From the NCBI GenBank assembly GCA_902770725.1, contig CACXUA010000011.1, positions 1 through 46,519 on the forward strand: a stretch of 46,519 nt of DNA, in the 5' to 3' direction. The notes under the pieces were generated by a model. The model was not told the origin of the DNA. It searched no databases and saw only the letters and a list, made by a program, of their open reading frames with translations. Origin of the DNA: an uncultured Bacteroidales bacterium. Lineage in GTDB: Bacteria; Bacteroidota; Bacteroidia; Bacteroidales; Bacteroidaceae. The position numbers were made by a program, and so were the translations under genes. This document shows positions 28,767-38,111 of this stretch, one piece after another (within the stretch, counting starts at the first letter, position 1; each line of letters starts with the position of its first letter).

Positions 28767-31544
28767 TTGAAGGCAAGATTATTATCGATACTGACGGCGT
28801 GCTATGTTCTGGCAGCACTAGCGGCCCGTCCTGCAGGAAGAGTCGCATTCCTGAGGAATGGCGCTGACTCGCTGTTGCGGGACAGCATCCCCTTGCGTCC
28901 GTATACCATTTTGCCGGACACGGTGCCACAGGATACTGTTCCTGTCGACACGACGCCCCGTAGCAAGAATGCCCTCGATATGCCCGTCAACTATTCTGCC
29001 GAAGATTCTATTACGTTCGATTATACTCGTTCCCGTGCCCATCTTTATGGCAGCAGCAAGGTGCAATACCAGAATCTTGAACTCGAGGCCGACATTATCA
29101 ATATCTCTATCGACAGCAGCCTTGTTCATGCTACCAGCAGAACTGACTCGTTGGGCAATGTCACGGGCAAACCTCTCTTCCGTCAAGGTAGTGATGAGTA
29201 CGAGCCAGACAGCATTAGTTATAACTTCAAGACGCGTAAGGCATTCATTTCCAATGTCTATACCCAACAAGGAGAAGGCTACATGAAGAGTTTGGATGGC
29301 AAACGCGACAGCAGCGGCACAATGTATGTCAGGAAGGCTTTCTACTCGACTTGCGATGCCGAGCATCCTCACTTCTACCTTAACATGACGAGAGCCAAGA
29401 TGCGTCCTGGTAAGGATGTGGTGTTCGGACCGACTTATCTTGTTGTCTGCGATGTGCCTTTGCCTTTTGCAATTCCTTACGGTTTCTTCCCCTTCAAGGA
29501 TAAATACAGCAGCGGCTTCATCATGCCTAGCTATGGTGACGAGACGACGCGTGGTTTCTATTTGCGCGAGGGAGGCTATTATTTTGCTTTCAACGATTAT
29601 GTTGATGCGAAGCTATTGGGTGACATCTATACGAAAGGCTCTTGGTCTCTCACGGAGCAGACCACTTACAAGAAGCGCTATCGTTATAGCGGAAATGTCT
29701 ATCTTAGTTATCAGTACACGCAATTGGGCGAGAAGAATATGCCGGACCATACTGTCTCAAAGAGTTTCAAGGTAGTTTGGACGCATCGACAAGATCCGAA
29801 GGCCAACCCGACGCAGAGTTTCTCGGCAAGTGTTAACTTCGCCACAAGCAGCTATGAGCGCAATAACCTCGTCAGTATGTATAATCCAGAAAGCTATACT
29901 CAGAGTACCAGGACGAGTAGTATTTCCTATAGTAAAACGTTCTCCAATATAGGTCTGACGTTAAGCAGCACTTTCAACCTTGCTCAGCAGGTTCAGGATA
30001 GCAGCATTGCTGTCACTCTTCCTAACCTCACCATCCAGCTCAACCGCTTCTATCCCTTTAAGCGAAAGAAGATGGCGGGCAAGGAACGTTGGTACGAGAA
30101 GATTGGCATGAGCTATTCAGGCTCACTGACGAACAGCATCAACACCAAGGAGAAGTTGCTTTTCAAGAGCAGTCTGGTTAGGGACTGGCGCAATGGTATG
30201 CGTCATCAAATCCCTATCAGCGCGAATTTCGCCGTATTTAAGTACATCAACATCACCCCCCAATTTACCTTCACCGACCGTATGTACTCGAAGAAGGTCA
30301 TGCAATCGTGGAACGACGAGACTATGAGGGTGCAGCGAGATACGATAAACGGGTTCTATAATGTCTATAACTTCTCGATGGGTATCAGCGCCAACACGAA
30401 GCTCTATGGCTACTATACGCCGATGCCTTGGTTTGGCGGAAAGAAGATAAAAGCCATTCGGCACATGGTCACGCCCACTGTCACCTTCAATTATGCACCC
30501 GACTTCAGCAAACCCATGTGGGGCATGTACGACACATACGTCCGTACGGACAAGAACGGTAACGTTTCCACCGTGACCTATTCTCCCTTCGCCGGAGCCG
30601 TCTATGGCACAGCTCCAAGCTCTATGAACGGAAGCGTGCAGCTGGAAATCTCTAACAACCTTGAGATGAAATTGCGGTCCAATCGTGACTCTACGGGCGA
30701 GAAGAAGATCAGTCTTATTGACGAGTTGGGTATGTCCATGAGTTATAACATGGCAGCGAAGAGGAGGCCGTGGAGCGACCTCAATATGCGTGTTCGCCTT
30801 AAACTTACGCCGAAATACACTTTCTCCATGAATGCAGTCTTTGCCACTTACGCCTATGAGTTCGACAAGAATGGTAATGTTGTTGTCGGCGACCACACCG
30901 AATGGGGTAGGGGGCGCTTCGGACGTTTCCAAGGCATGAGTCATAACATCTCCTACACCTTCAACAATCAGTCGCTCAGGAAGTTATTCGGCATGAAAGA
31001 CAAAGTTACGAAACGCTTTACTGGCCGTGATGATGAAGACGATGATGACTATGGATATGACGATGACGACATGGATCCCACCATGCAAAACGTCGATCCT
31101 GACCGAAAGAAGGGTCGTGAGGCGGAACTTGAAAACAGGTCGGACGACATAGATTCCGACGGTTATCTTAAGTTCCAGATACCTTGGAACCTCACCGTCA
31201 GCTATGGTGTCTCTATGCGCGAGAATACTGCTGCAGAGATTAACCCCAAGCGCATGCGCTATCCTTACAAGTTTACCCAGACGCTCAACTTCTCAGGAAA
31301 CGTCGCCATTGCAAAGGGCTGGAACATCAACTTCTCGTCCGGCTACGACTTCAACTATAAGAGATTGAGTATGACGACTGTCTCCCTGGCTCGCGACCTG
31401 CATTGTTTCTCCATGTCGTGCAGTATGGTCATCTCGCCCTACACCAGTTTCAACTTCCTTTTCGCCTGCAAGGCCGGCACCCTGACCGATGCTTTGCGAT
31501 GGAAGAAGCAGAGTTCCTACAGCAGCAACGTCGAGTGGTATTGA
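28767..31544 (+). CDS. lptD: LPS-assembly outer-membrane protein LptD (Bacteroidetes type)
   Basis: A 925-aa protein that inserts lipopolysaccharide into the outer leaflet of the outer membrane. The signal peptide is KARLLSILTACYVLAALAA. An N-terminal OstA/LptA-like jelly-roll follows (SITFDYTRSRAHLYGSSKV, LELEADIINISIDSS). The long C-terminal barrel starts around FGPTYLVVCDVPLPFAIPYG and FPFKDKYSSGFIMPSYGDE, a conserved LptD block, and ends YSSNVEWY. The start is TTG 28767: a stop lies two codons upstream in frame, and the first in-frame ATG is after the signal peptide. Around residues 755-772 there is a very acidic stretch (DDEDDDDYGYDDDDMD), probably a loop. Length is usual for Bacteroidetes LptD. 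Confidence 0.9.
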   Translation: MKARLLSILTACYVLAALAARPAGRVAFLRNGADSLLRDSIPLRPYTILPDTVPQDTVPVDTTPRSKNALDMPVNYSAEDSITFDYTRSRAHLYGSSKVQYQNLELEADIINISIDSSLVHATSRTDSLGNVTGKPLFRQGSDEYEPDSISYNFKTRKAFISNVYTQQGEGYMKSLDGKRDSSGTMYVRKAFYSTCDAEHPHFYLNMTRAKMRPGKDVVFGPTYLVVCDVPLPFAIPYGFFPFKDKYSSGFIMPSYGDETTRGFYLREGGYYFAFNDYVDAKLLGDIYTKGSWSLTEQTTYKKRYRYSGNVYLSYQYTQLGEKNMPDHTVSKSFKVVWTHRQDPKANPTQSFSASVNFATSSYERNNLVSMYNPESYTQSTRTSSISYSKTFSNIGLTLSSTFNLAQQVQDSSIAVTLPNLTIQLNRFYPFKRKKMAGKERWYEKIGMSYSGSLTNSINTKEKLLFKSSLVRDWRNGMRHQIPISANFAVFKYINITPQFTFTDRMYSKKVMQSWNDETMRVQRDTINGFYNVYNFSMGISANTKLYGYYTPMPWFGGKKIKAIRHMVTPTVTFNYAPDFSKPMWGMYDTYVRTDKNGNVSTVTYSPFAGAVYGTAPSSMNGSVQLEISNNLEMKLRSNRDSTGEKKISLIDELGMSMSYNMAAKRRPWSDLNMRVRLKLTPKYTFSMNAVFATYAYEFDKNGNVVVGDHTEWGRGRFGRFQGMSHNISYTFNNQSLRKLFGMKDKVTKRFTGRDDEDDDDYGYDDDDMDPTMQNVDPDRKKGREAELENRSDDIDSDGYLKFQIPWNLTVSYGVSMRENTAAEINPKRMRYPYKFTQTLNFSGNVAIAKGWNINFSSGYDFNYKRLSMTTVSLARDLHCFSMSCSMVISPYTSFNFLFACKAGTLTDALRWKKQSSYSSNVEWY

Positions 31545-31599
31545 TGGTTGGGCTGTTTGACAAAATGCTACGAAAAAAGGCTTTTTGCTTACACTTCAA

Positions 31600-31629
31600 T
31601 TTTTAGCGATTGCTCCAGAATCGCTTAAA
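31600..31629 (+). terminator. Possible terminator hairpin of lptD
   Basis: AGCGATT (31605-31611) pairs with AATCGCT (31619-31625) around the loop GCTCCAG. The flanking TTTTT and AAAA can lengthen the stem to about 12 pairs with one mismatch. It lies 60 bp after the lptD stop. There is no long T-run after it, so efficiency is doubtful. Confidence 0.35.
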
Positions 31630-31813
31630 ATGGTCTCGGACATGGTTTTGGTCATTTTCTCAAAGAAATGCGCTTAAATCGAACCTATGCTGAAAATCAG
31701 GATGTTACAAGGCGGCTTAAAAAGAGGAAAGTGTTAAATTGACAACTCCACCTTGCAAAATCAGCCATTTCATCGTGTTTTTGCACACTTTTTTGCGTGA
31801 TTCTTCTGTAAAA

Positions 31814-31901
31814 GCAGCTCAGTTAAAATTCAAACATGGCGTGTTAAGTTGACCAACTTAACGAGGGGCATTTGCAAACATGGCGTGTTACGTTTGCAAA
31901 T
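31814..31901. repeat. 22-bp tandem array 5 (CGTGCCA family, four units)
   Basis: Units start at 31814, 31836, 31858 and 31880. The clearest are ATGGCGTGTTAAGTTGACC(AAC) and ATGGCGTGTTACGTTTGC(AAAT). The first is degenerate but keeps the terminal CAAAC, and the third begins TTAACGAG and ends TTTGCAAAC. The array is in the convergent gap between lptD and engB. Confidence 0.75.
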
Positions 31902-31988
31902 TCGACGAGTTTCGTGCTGTTTTTACCCCTTTTAAAGAGTGTGCAAAAATAGCAATAAGAAAGTAAAATGGCAATATTTGTGACAAAA

Positions 31989-32582
31989 CTAATTATTGAG
32001 AATCTCGTCGATGTAGTCAAGGAGTTCCTCTCTGCCCTGTTTTGTCTCGCTGCTTGTAATGAAGTGTGGCGGCAGTTCCTCCCATTGTTTCGAGAGTTCG
32101 CCGAGGTAATGTTTGATGTTAGCGGCAAGCTTCCCCTTCGAGAGCTTATCGGCTTTCGTGAAGACGATGCTGAATGGGATGCCGTTTTCGCCGAGCCATT
32201 CGATGAATTCCAGGTCGATGCGCTGCGGTTCGTGGCGTGCATCGGTGAGCAGAAAGAGGTTCATCATCTGTTCGCGACGCAGGATGTAGCCTGTTATCAT
32301 CCGTTGCAGTTCGTCCCTTTGCTGCTGCCCCCGCTTGGCATAACCATAGCCGGGGAGGTCGACGAGATGCCACTCTTTATTAATAAGGAAGTGGTTGATG
32401 AGGATGGTCTTCCCTGGTGTGGCAGACGTCTTGGCGAGGCCTGCTCTGCCCGTCAGCATGTTGATGAGGCTCGACTTGCCAACGTTGCTTCGCCCTATAA
32501 AAGCGAATTCCGGCAAATCTCCCTGCGGACATTGGTCCACACGGGCGCTGCTGATAAGGTATTCGGCTGATTTGATGAGCAT
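31989..32582 (-). CDS. engB: Ribosome-biogenesis GTPase YsxC/EngB
   Basis: A 197-aa GTPase needed for late assembly of the large ribosomal subunit. All G motifs are visible: G1 GRSNVGKSS (30-38), G2 region with TSATPGKT, G3 DLPGYG, G4 [10 protein letters not shown], and a G5-like SSETKQG near the end. Length and spacing are those of the EngB family. It follows the DUF3078 gene by 20 bp on the minus strand and is probably co-transcribed with it. Confidence 0.95.
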   Translation of the reverse strand: MLIKSAEYLISSARVDQCPQGDLPEFAFIGRSNVGKSSLINMLTGRAGLAKTSATPGKTILINHFLINKEWHLVDLPGYGYAKRGQQQRDELQRMITGYILRREQMMNLFLLTDARHEPQRIDLEFIEWLGENGIPFSIVFTKADKLSKGKLAANIKHYLGELSKQWEELPPHFITSSETKQGREELLDYIDEILNN

Positions 32583-32602
32583 GGTCGAAACGGGTATTTG
32601 CC

Positions 32603-33919
32603 TCAGAAATTGTAGGTCAGGCCCAAACTTAGCAGTTCCTTGAACATCATGTAGGTGCCGTCGTGGTTTTCTCCGGAACGGTATTTCTCGTTGCTATTAT
32701 CGAAGCGCGGATAGAGATGAAGGTCTGCGGTGATGAGTTTGGTGACGGAGAAATGAATCTTATTCTCCCATTCCCAGATGTTGTAGTCAAAGTTGCTGAA
32801 CCAATACATGCGGTTTGTCCAAGTGATTTGCTTGCAAATCTTCCACGTTGTATTGAGGGTGATGTTGGGACCAAACGTGGTCTTCTGGTGCTTCCCCGCT
32901 TCTATGCCAAAGTTCGTGACAAGTTCATCATCGTTGACATACACAATTTTCATGGCAAGGGGGGCAATGTTGAGTTGTCCCGTGAACTGCTTCTTCTTGC
33001 CCCATGCTATTTCGTACTTCATATTGGGGGCAATCGTGATTTCCAACGGAGAGAGGAATTTCGATGTAACCTTATCGGAGTTTCTCTGATAGTTGGGTGC
33101 AATCTGAGTCTGCAGAATGACCAAAAGAGAGTAGTACCAGTTCTTCCATGCTTTGTAGCCGGCATTGCCTGTGTAGCGAAGCAGGTTGTGGCTCGGTCGG
33201 AAAGTGCGCTTTTCGTCGGTCTCCGTAGTTTGGAAACCCAGTTGCGCATCCAGCGTGTTCTCCCAGGTTATCTTGCGTTGGTCGTTGTAGTTGGCATGCA
33301 ATGTGAGGTCGAAATTGCCTATCCAGTTGGTTTCGCCACCTTTGTACCAGTTGTCCGAGATATAGTTTTGGGCAAACTGAAGCGAGGATGTGCCGGAGAA
33401 TTTCCAGAAGTTAGGCCGACGCGTGATGACCTCCACCGGTCCGTCCAACTCAGGAACCAGAGAGGCAGCGGCTACTTTGTCGGCCAGTTTGTCTGCAGCC
33501 ATCAGTCTGTCGTTTATGTCGCCTCGGATGGCAGCCTGTCCTGTGATGTCACTTTCTGTCTGCCTGACGAGCTGAGGAGCTCCGGTATAAAGCGAAGACA
33601 ACATCTTTCTGGAGGCAAAGAGACGCTGCAGTTGTTGGTCGGAACTGCTCAAATCGGTTTGTCCCAACATTTGATGTACCGATGAACTATAAAGCGCGGG
33701 CTGTGAAAGAATCTGGTAGTAGTAGGCATTCGGGGCAGAGGTCGCCGTTGAGGTATTCAGCGAGTCTCGTTCCTTCACCAGTGTTTCGAGAGCTTTCAAG
33801 TAGTTCTTCAGAAGCAGAGAAGAGTCTGCTTTTTCTTCTTCCTTTGCATTCGTCTGGGTGGCGCTACTGGCTCCCAAGACCATAAAACAGGTAATGAATA
33901 GTATTGTAAGCCGCTTCAT
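32603..33919 (-). CDS. DUF3078 outer-membrane barrel protein
   Basis: A 438-aa protein with a signal peptide ([20 protein letters not shown]). The first 165 residues are helical, with Ser/Thr/Ala-rich parts. From about residue 170 the DUF3078 domain begins ([60 protein letters not shown]). It ends LSLGLTYNF, the typical barrel C-terminus with a final Phe. The family is restricted to Bacteroidetes and is thought to be in the outer membrane, with no known role. The promoter is at 33936-33943, and engB follows. Confidence 0.87.
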   Translation of the reverse strand: MKRLTILFITCFMVLGASSATQTNAKEEEKADSSLLLKNYLKALETLVKERDSLNTSTATSAPNAYYYQILSQPALYSSSVHQMLGQTDLSSSDQQLQRLFASRKMLSSLYTGAPQLVRQTESDITGQAAIRGDINDRLMAADKLADKVAAASLVPELDGPVEVITRRPNFWKFSGTSSLQFAQNYISDNWYKGGETNWIGNFDLTLHANYNDQRKITWENTLDAQLGFQTTETDEKRTFRPSHNLLRYTGNAGYKAWKNWYYSLLVILQTQIAPNYQRNSDKVTSKFLSPLEITIAPNMKYEIAWGKKKQFTGQLNIAPLAMKIVYVNDDELVTNFGIEAGKHQKTTFGPNITLNTTWKICKQITWTNRMYWFSNFDYNIWEWENKIHFSVTKLITADLHLYPRFDNSNEKYRSGENHDGTYMMFKELLSLGLTYNF

Positions 33920-33935
33920 TTGTTCTAATTTTGTG

Positions 33936-33943
33936 CAAAGATA
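33936..33943 (-). promoter_or_regulatory. Promoter -7 element of the DUF3078-engB operon
   Basis: The minus strand reads TATCTTTG, 16 bp before ATG 33919. The leader is thus very short, around 8-10 nt. Confidence 0.6.
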
Positions 33944-33986
33944 CGAAAAAGTTTAGAGTTTAAGGGCTAAAGTTTAAAGTTTTTTG

Positions 33987-33994
33987 TACTTTTG
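33987..33994 (+). promoter_or_regulatory. Promoter -7 element of yidC
   Basis: TACTTTTG fits TAnnTTTG and lies 30 bp before ATG 34025. It is divergent to the DUF3078 promoter, about 45 bp away. Confidence 0.55.
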
Positions 33995-34024
33995 TACGCC
34001 TAAATAGAAAAATATATAACCTAT

Positions 34025-35881
34025 ATGGATAAAAATACAGTTACAGGATTTATTCTCATTGCCCTCGTTGTGATTGGCTTCAGCTGGTATAGTCAGCCCA
34101 GTAAGGAAGAGTTGGAAGCTATGGCACAAAGGGATAGTATCGCTGCCGTGGAGCAGCAGAAACAAGCAGAAGCCGAGAAGGTTGAAGCCGAAACGATTGC
34201 AGCTACTCCAGCCCAGCCGGACAGCAGCGCTCTCTTCTTCTCGCAGAGTAATGGCGAGGGACAGCGTATTGTCCTTCAGAACAATAAGGTGAAGGTGGCC
34301 CTCAACAGCAAGGGTGCTGTGGTCGAGGATGCTGAGATAATCGGTTACAAGAGCCGTCGCAGGGATGGCGATGTCGTGATTCTCGGCAAAGAGGACGCTT
34401 CGATGAAACTGACTTTGCCGCTTAAGCAGCAGAACCTCAGCCTGTCAGATCTCGTCTTCAACATCGCCGAGCAGACCGACTCCACCGTTACCTTCGTGGC
34501 AGAACAGGAGGGGAAACAACTGCAGGTCTGCTATACCCTTCGTCCCAATGCCTATATGCTCGACATGAACATCACGTCGCAGGGGCTGGAGGGATTAGCT
34601 ATGCCTGGCGAGACGGCGCTGCTCCTCGACTGGAAGGCAGCAGTTCTGCAGCAAGAGAAGGGCAAGGACTTCGAGAACCGCTACAGCTCTCTCACCTACA
34701 AAAGGCAGGGCAAAGGCGTGAAGAAGCTCAGTGAGACGAGCAACGACAGCAAGGAACCGGAGGAAGCCCTCGAGTGGATAGCCTTCAAGAACCAGTTCTT
34801 CAGCGCTGTTCTCATCGCGGATAAGCCCATGACGAAGGCAGCTCTTTCTTCCCAAATGCCTAACGACGATGAGGCAGGCTACCTGAAGGAATACCAGGCA
34901 AAGGCGCAGATTCCGTTCGATGTGACAGGTAAGGAGCCCACTCACCTGCAGATGTACCTTGGCCCGAACGACTTCCATATCCTCAAGGCACACAGCAAGA
35001 TGACGGCTTATGGCTCGGATGCCGACCTCGACGAACTCGTTTATCTCGGTTGGTGGATATTCCGCTTCATCAATCGCTGGTCGATTCTTTATGTCTTTGA
35101 CTGGCTCAAAACCATGGGACTGCCGATGGGTATCGTCCTCTTCTTGCTGACAGTCATCGTGAAGGTGGCTGTTTGGCCAACCCAAAAGAAGAGCTATTTG
35201 AGCAGCGCCAAGATGCGTGTCCTCAAGCCAAAGCTTGACGAACTGGGCAAGCAATACCCCAATCCCGACCAGGCCATGCAGAAGCAGCAGGCCATGATGC
35301 AGGTCTATAGTCAGTACGGCGTCAGTCCTATGGGCGGATGCTTGCCGATGCTCATACAGATGCCTATCTGGATTGCGATGTTCAACTTCATTCCCAATGC
35401 CATCGATTTGCGTGGCGAGAGCTTCCTTTGGGCAAGCGACCTCAGTGCTTACGACGACCCAATCCGTTGGGGAACCAGCCTTCCGCTTATCGGCAACCAC
35501 TTGAGTCTCTTCTGTATCCTCTTTAGTGCGACGAACCTTATCAATACTTGGATCTCGATGCGCCAGCAGCAAAACCAGTTTACAGGCGAGCAGGCACAGC
35601 AGATGAAGATGATGCAATGGATGATGTACCTCATGCCTCTCATGTTCTTCTTCTGGTTTAATAACTACTCGAGCGGTTTGAGTTACTTCTACTTCATATC
35701 CGGCTTGCTCAACATCCTCACGATGTGGTACCTGCGCATGAAGACTGATGATGCAAAACTCCTTGCCGGCTTGGAGGCTTATCGCGAGCAGCATAAGAAC
35801 GATCCCAAGAAGGTGTCGGGCTTGCAAGCACGCCTCGAGGCTTTGCAGAAGATGCAGCAGGAACAAGCGAAACGAAGATAA
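34025..35881 (+). CDS. yidC: Membrane protein insertase YidC
   Basis: A 618-aa inner-membrane insertase that folds and places membrane proteins with or without SecYEG. An N-terminal helix (TGFILIALVVIGFSWYS) is followed by a Glu/Ala-rich linker and a large periplasmic beta domain (about 60-340). The conserved five-helix core is MGIVLFLLTVIVKVAVWPTQ, then SAKMRVLKPKLDELGKQYP, then GVSPMGGCLPMLIQMPIWIA, then MMYLMPLMFFFWFNNYSSGL. The long periplasmic domain is the Gram-negative form. Its own promoter lies at 33987. The basic tail (KKVSGLQARLEALQKMQQEQ) is probably ribosome-facing. Confidence 0.95.
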   Translation: MDKNTVTGFILIALVVIGFSWYSQPSKEELEAMAQRDSIAAVEQQKQAEAEKVEAETIAATPAQPDSSALFFSQSNGEGQRIVLQNNKVKVALNSKGAVVEDAEIIGYKSRRRDGDVVILGKEDASMKLTLPLKQQNLSLSDLVFNIAEQTDSTVTFVAEQEGKQLQVCYTLRPNAYMLDMNITSQGLEGLAMPGETALLLDWKAAVLQQEKGKDFENRYSSLTYKRQGKGVKKLSETSNDSKEPEEALEWIAFKNQFFSAVLIADKPMTKAALSSQMPNDDEAGYLKEYQAKAQIPFDVTGKEPTHLQMYLGPNDFHILKAHSKMTAYGSDADLDELVYLGWWIFRFINRWSILYVFDWLKTMGLPMGIVLFLLTVIVKVAVWPTQKKSYLSSAKMRVLKPKLDELGKQYPNPDQAMQKQQAMMQVYSQYGVSPMGGCLPMLIQMPIWIAMFNFIPNAIDLRGESFLWASDLSAYDDPIRWGTSLPLIGNHLSLFCILFSATNLINTWISMRQQQNQFTGEQAQQMKMMQWMMYLMPLMFFFWFNNYSSGLSYFYFISGLLNILTMWYLRMKTDDAKLLAGLEAYREQHKNDPKKVSGLQARLEALQKMQQEQAKRR

Positions 35882-35912
35882 TTGATTAAAGATTAAGGAT
35901 TAGAGATTAAAG

Positions 35913-38065
35913 ATGAGACACAGTAAGCATTCATTCTTTCATTTTTTCATTCTTTCATTATTACTCATGTCTTGCGGTACGCAGAAGGAAAACGACAAGG
36001 TTAACATTGAAAAACAAACCATTCAACTCGATGGCGACCTCATGACGCCCGAGGCTCTTTGGGCAATGAGCCGCATAAGTGGTTATCAAGCCTCGCCCGA
36101 CGGAGAGCACATTGCCTTCCAGATGGGCTACTACAGCGTGGCGGAGAACAAGAGCCATCAAGTGCTGTGGATGATGAACGCTGACGGCAGCGAGCAGAAG
36201 CAACTGACCTCTGATGCCGAGAACGAGACCGATGCACAATGGCTCGACAACGAAACCATCGCCTTCCTCCGTGAGGGAGAGGTGTGGAAGATGAACCTCA
36301 GCGGCTCTTCCCGCAAGCAAATGACCACGACAGACGGCAAGGTGGAGGGATTTCTCTTTGCTCCTGATGGCAAGAAGGCTATCCTCTTGAAGAGCATCGA
36401 CTTTAATGAAATCATACAGAAGAACCCCGAAGACCTGCCAAAGGCCACGGGCCGCGTGGTGAATGATTTGATGTATCGCCATTGGGACCACTATGTGGAG
36501 AGCATCCAGCATCCCTTTGTACTCGATCTCAAAACGGGTGAGGAGTTCGACATCCTCGAGGGAGAACCCTTCGAATGCCCCATGGAGCCCTTCGGCGGTA
36601 TTGAACAATTGGCTTGGAGCCCTGACTCGAAGTTCATCGCCTTTACCTGTCGCTGCAAGACTGGCTTGGAATATAGCATCTCGACCGACAGCGACATCTT
36701 CCTTTATGACGTTGAAGCTCGCGACCTCAACTCTATTGAGCACACGAAGAACCTGTGCAAAGAGGGTCGGGAGTTTGGCATTCAGCCCTGTGCTGCCATG
36801 GCTTATCATGGCGATGGAAAGCAGTTGAATCCCACCAAGACACTGAAAGATCAGGAAATCAACGTTAAGCATAAGGATGAGAACGTGGGCTACGACCTCA
36901 ATCCGAAGTTCTCGCCCGACGGACGCTATGTGGCTTGGCTCTCGATGGAGCGCGACGGCTACGAGAGCGACCGCCAGCGCCTTTGCATCTACGACCTGAA
37001 GGAGAACACAAAGACCTACGTTACCGAGTCGCTCGACTCCAGCGTCGATGACTTCTGCTGGGCACCTGATTCCTATACATTATATTATATAGCCGTTTGG
37101 CACGCCACAGAGAATCTCTACAAGACCAACCTTAAGGGCGAGGTCAAGCAACTCAGCAACGACTGGGCCGACTTTGGTTCCGTGCAGATGCTTGGCGAGA
37201 AGTCGCTTGTTGCAGAGCGTCACAGCATCACGGAACCTGCTGACCTCTATGTCGTTAATCCTGGCGACTCGATTGCCGATACACAGATAAAGCAGCTGAC
37301 CGAAGTGAACAAGGACATCCTCGACCAGTTGGCAAAGCCCACCGTCGAACAGCGCTGGGTGAAGACCACCGACGGAAAGGAGATGCTGACCTGGGTTATC
37401 TTGCCTCCTCACTTTGATGCCGCGAAGAAATATCCTACGCTGCTCTTCTGCGAAGGCGGTCCTCAGAGTGCCGTTTCGCAGTTCTGGAGCTACCGTTGGA
37501 AGGGCAGGAATGGCTCGAGGAAATCAGCGGAGACTGGACCGGACAGTGCATGAAGGACTATCTTTCCGCGATAGACGATGCCGTGGAGAACCTTCCGTAC
37601 GTTGATAAGGACCGCCTCGGAGCTGTCGGAGCCTCGTTTGGTGGCTTCTCGGTATATTATCTGGCAGGTCATCACGAAGGCCGCTTCAAGTGTTTCATCG
37701 CACATGATGGAGCATTTAACCTCGAGGCAATGTACACCGAGACTGAGGAAAACTGGTTCTCTAACTGGGAGTACGACGATGCTTACTGGAACAAAGATCA
37801 GACGGCACGCGCCCGAAAGACCTACGAGAACAGCCCTCATCGCTTTGTTGACAAGTGGGACACGCCCATCCTTTGCATACATGGCGAGAAGGATTACCGC
37901 ATCAATGCCACTCAAGGCATGAGTGCCTTCAACGCTGCTCGCATGCGAGGCATCGAGGCACAACTGCTCATCTTCCCCGACGAGAACCATTGGGTGCTCA
38001 AACCACAGAACGGAATCTTGTGGCAGCGGACTTACTTCGCATGGCTCGACAAGTGGCTGAAATAG
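35913..38065 (+). pseudogene. S9-family (prolyl oligopeptidase-like) serine peptidase, frameshifted with a missing block
   Basis: A secreted lipoprotein peptidase (LSLLLMSC-G lipobox) in two frames. Frame 1 (35913 to about 37500) holds the beta-propeller part (FSPDGRYVAWLS, FCWAPDSYTLYYIA) and the beginning of the hydrolase domain (CEGGPQSAVSQFWSYRW). Frame 2 (about 37500-38065) resumes at GQEWLEEISGDWTGQCMKDY. It has the catalytic Ser in GASFGGFS, Asp in IHGEKDYRIN and His in DENHWV. Between YRW and GQEW, homologs have about 23 residues, including an APNRRG-type strand and turn. These are missing, and the shift implies a loss whose length is 1 modulo 3 (for instance 67 or 70 bp). Otherwise the gene looks functional. 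A real mutation and an assembly gap are both possible. Confidence 0.88.
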
Positions 38066-38111
38066 TCTCTCGAAATAACGATATAACGAAATAACGTAAT
38101 AACGACAACAA

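Larger units (their letters stand above)
31545..31988. other. 444-bp convergent intergenic region between lptD and engB
   Basis: No protein gene is supported. A hairpin at 31600-31629, AGCGATT-GCTCCAG-AATCGCT with A/T flanks that extend it, is a possible end for lptD transcripts. A 22-bp array occupies 31814-31901. On the minus strand, TATTTTTG (31944-31951) resembles a -7 element pointing into the region, so a small RNA is possible but unproven. Confidence 0.5.

Noticed and set aside
34595..35866. Open frame of about 420 codons antisense to yidC
   Set aside because: The plus strand encodes an unmistakable YidC; the antisense frame is His- and Leu-rich with no motif.
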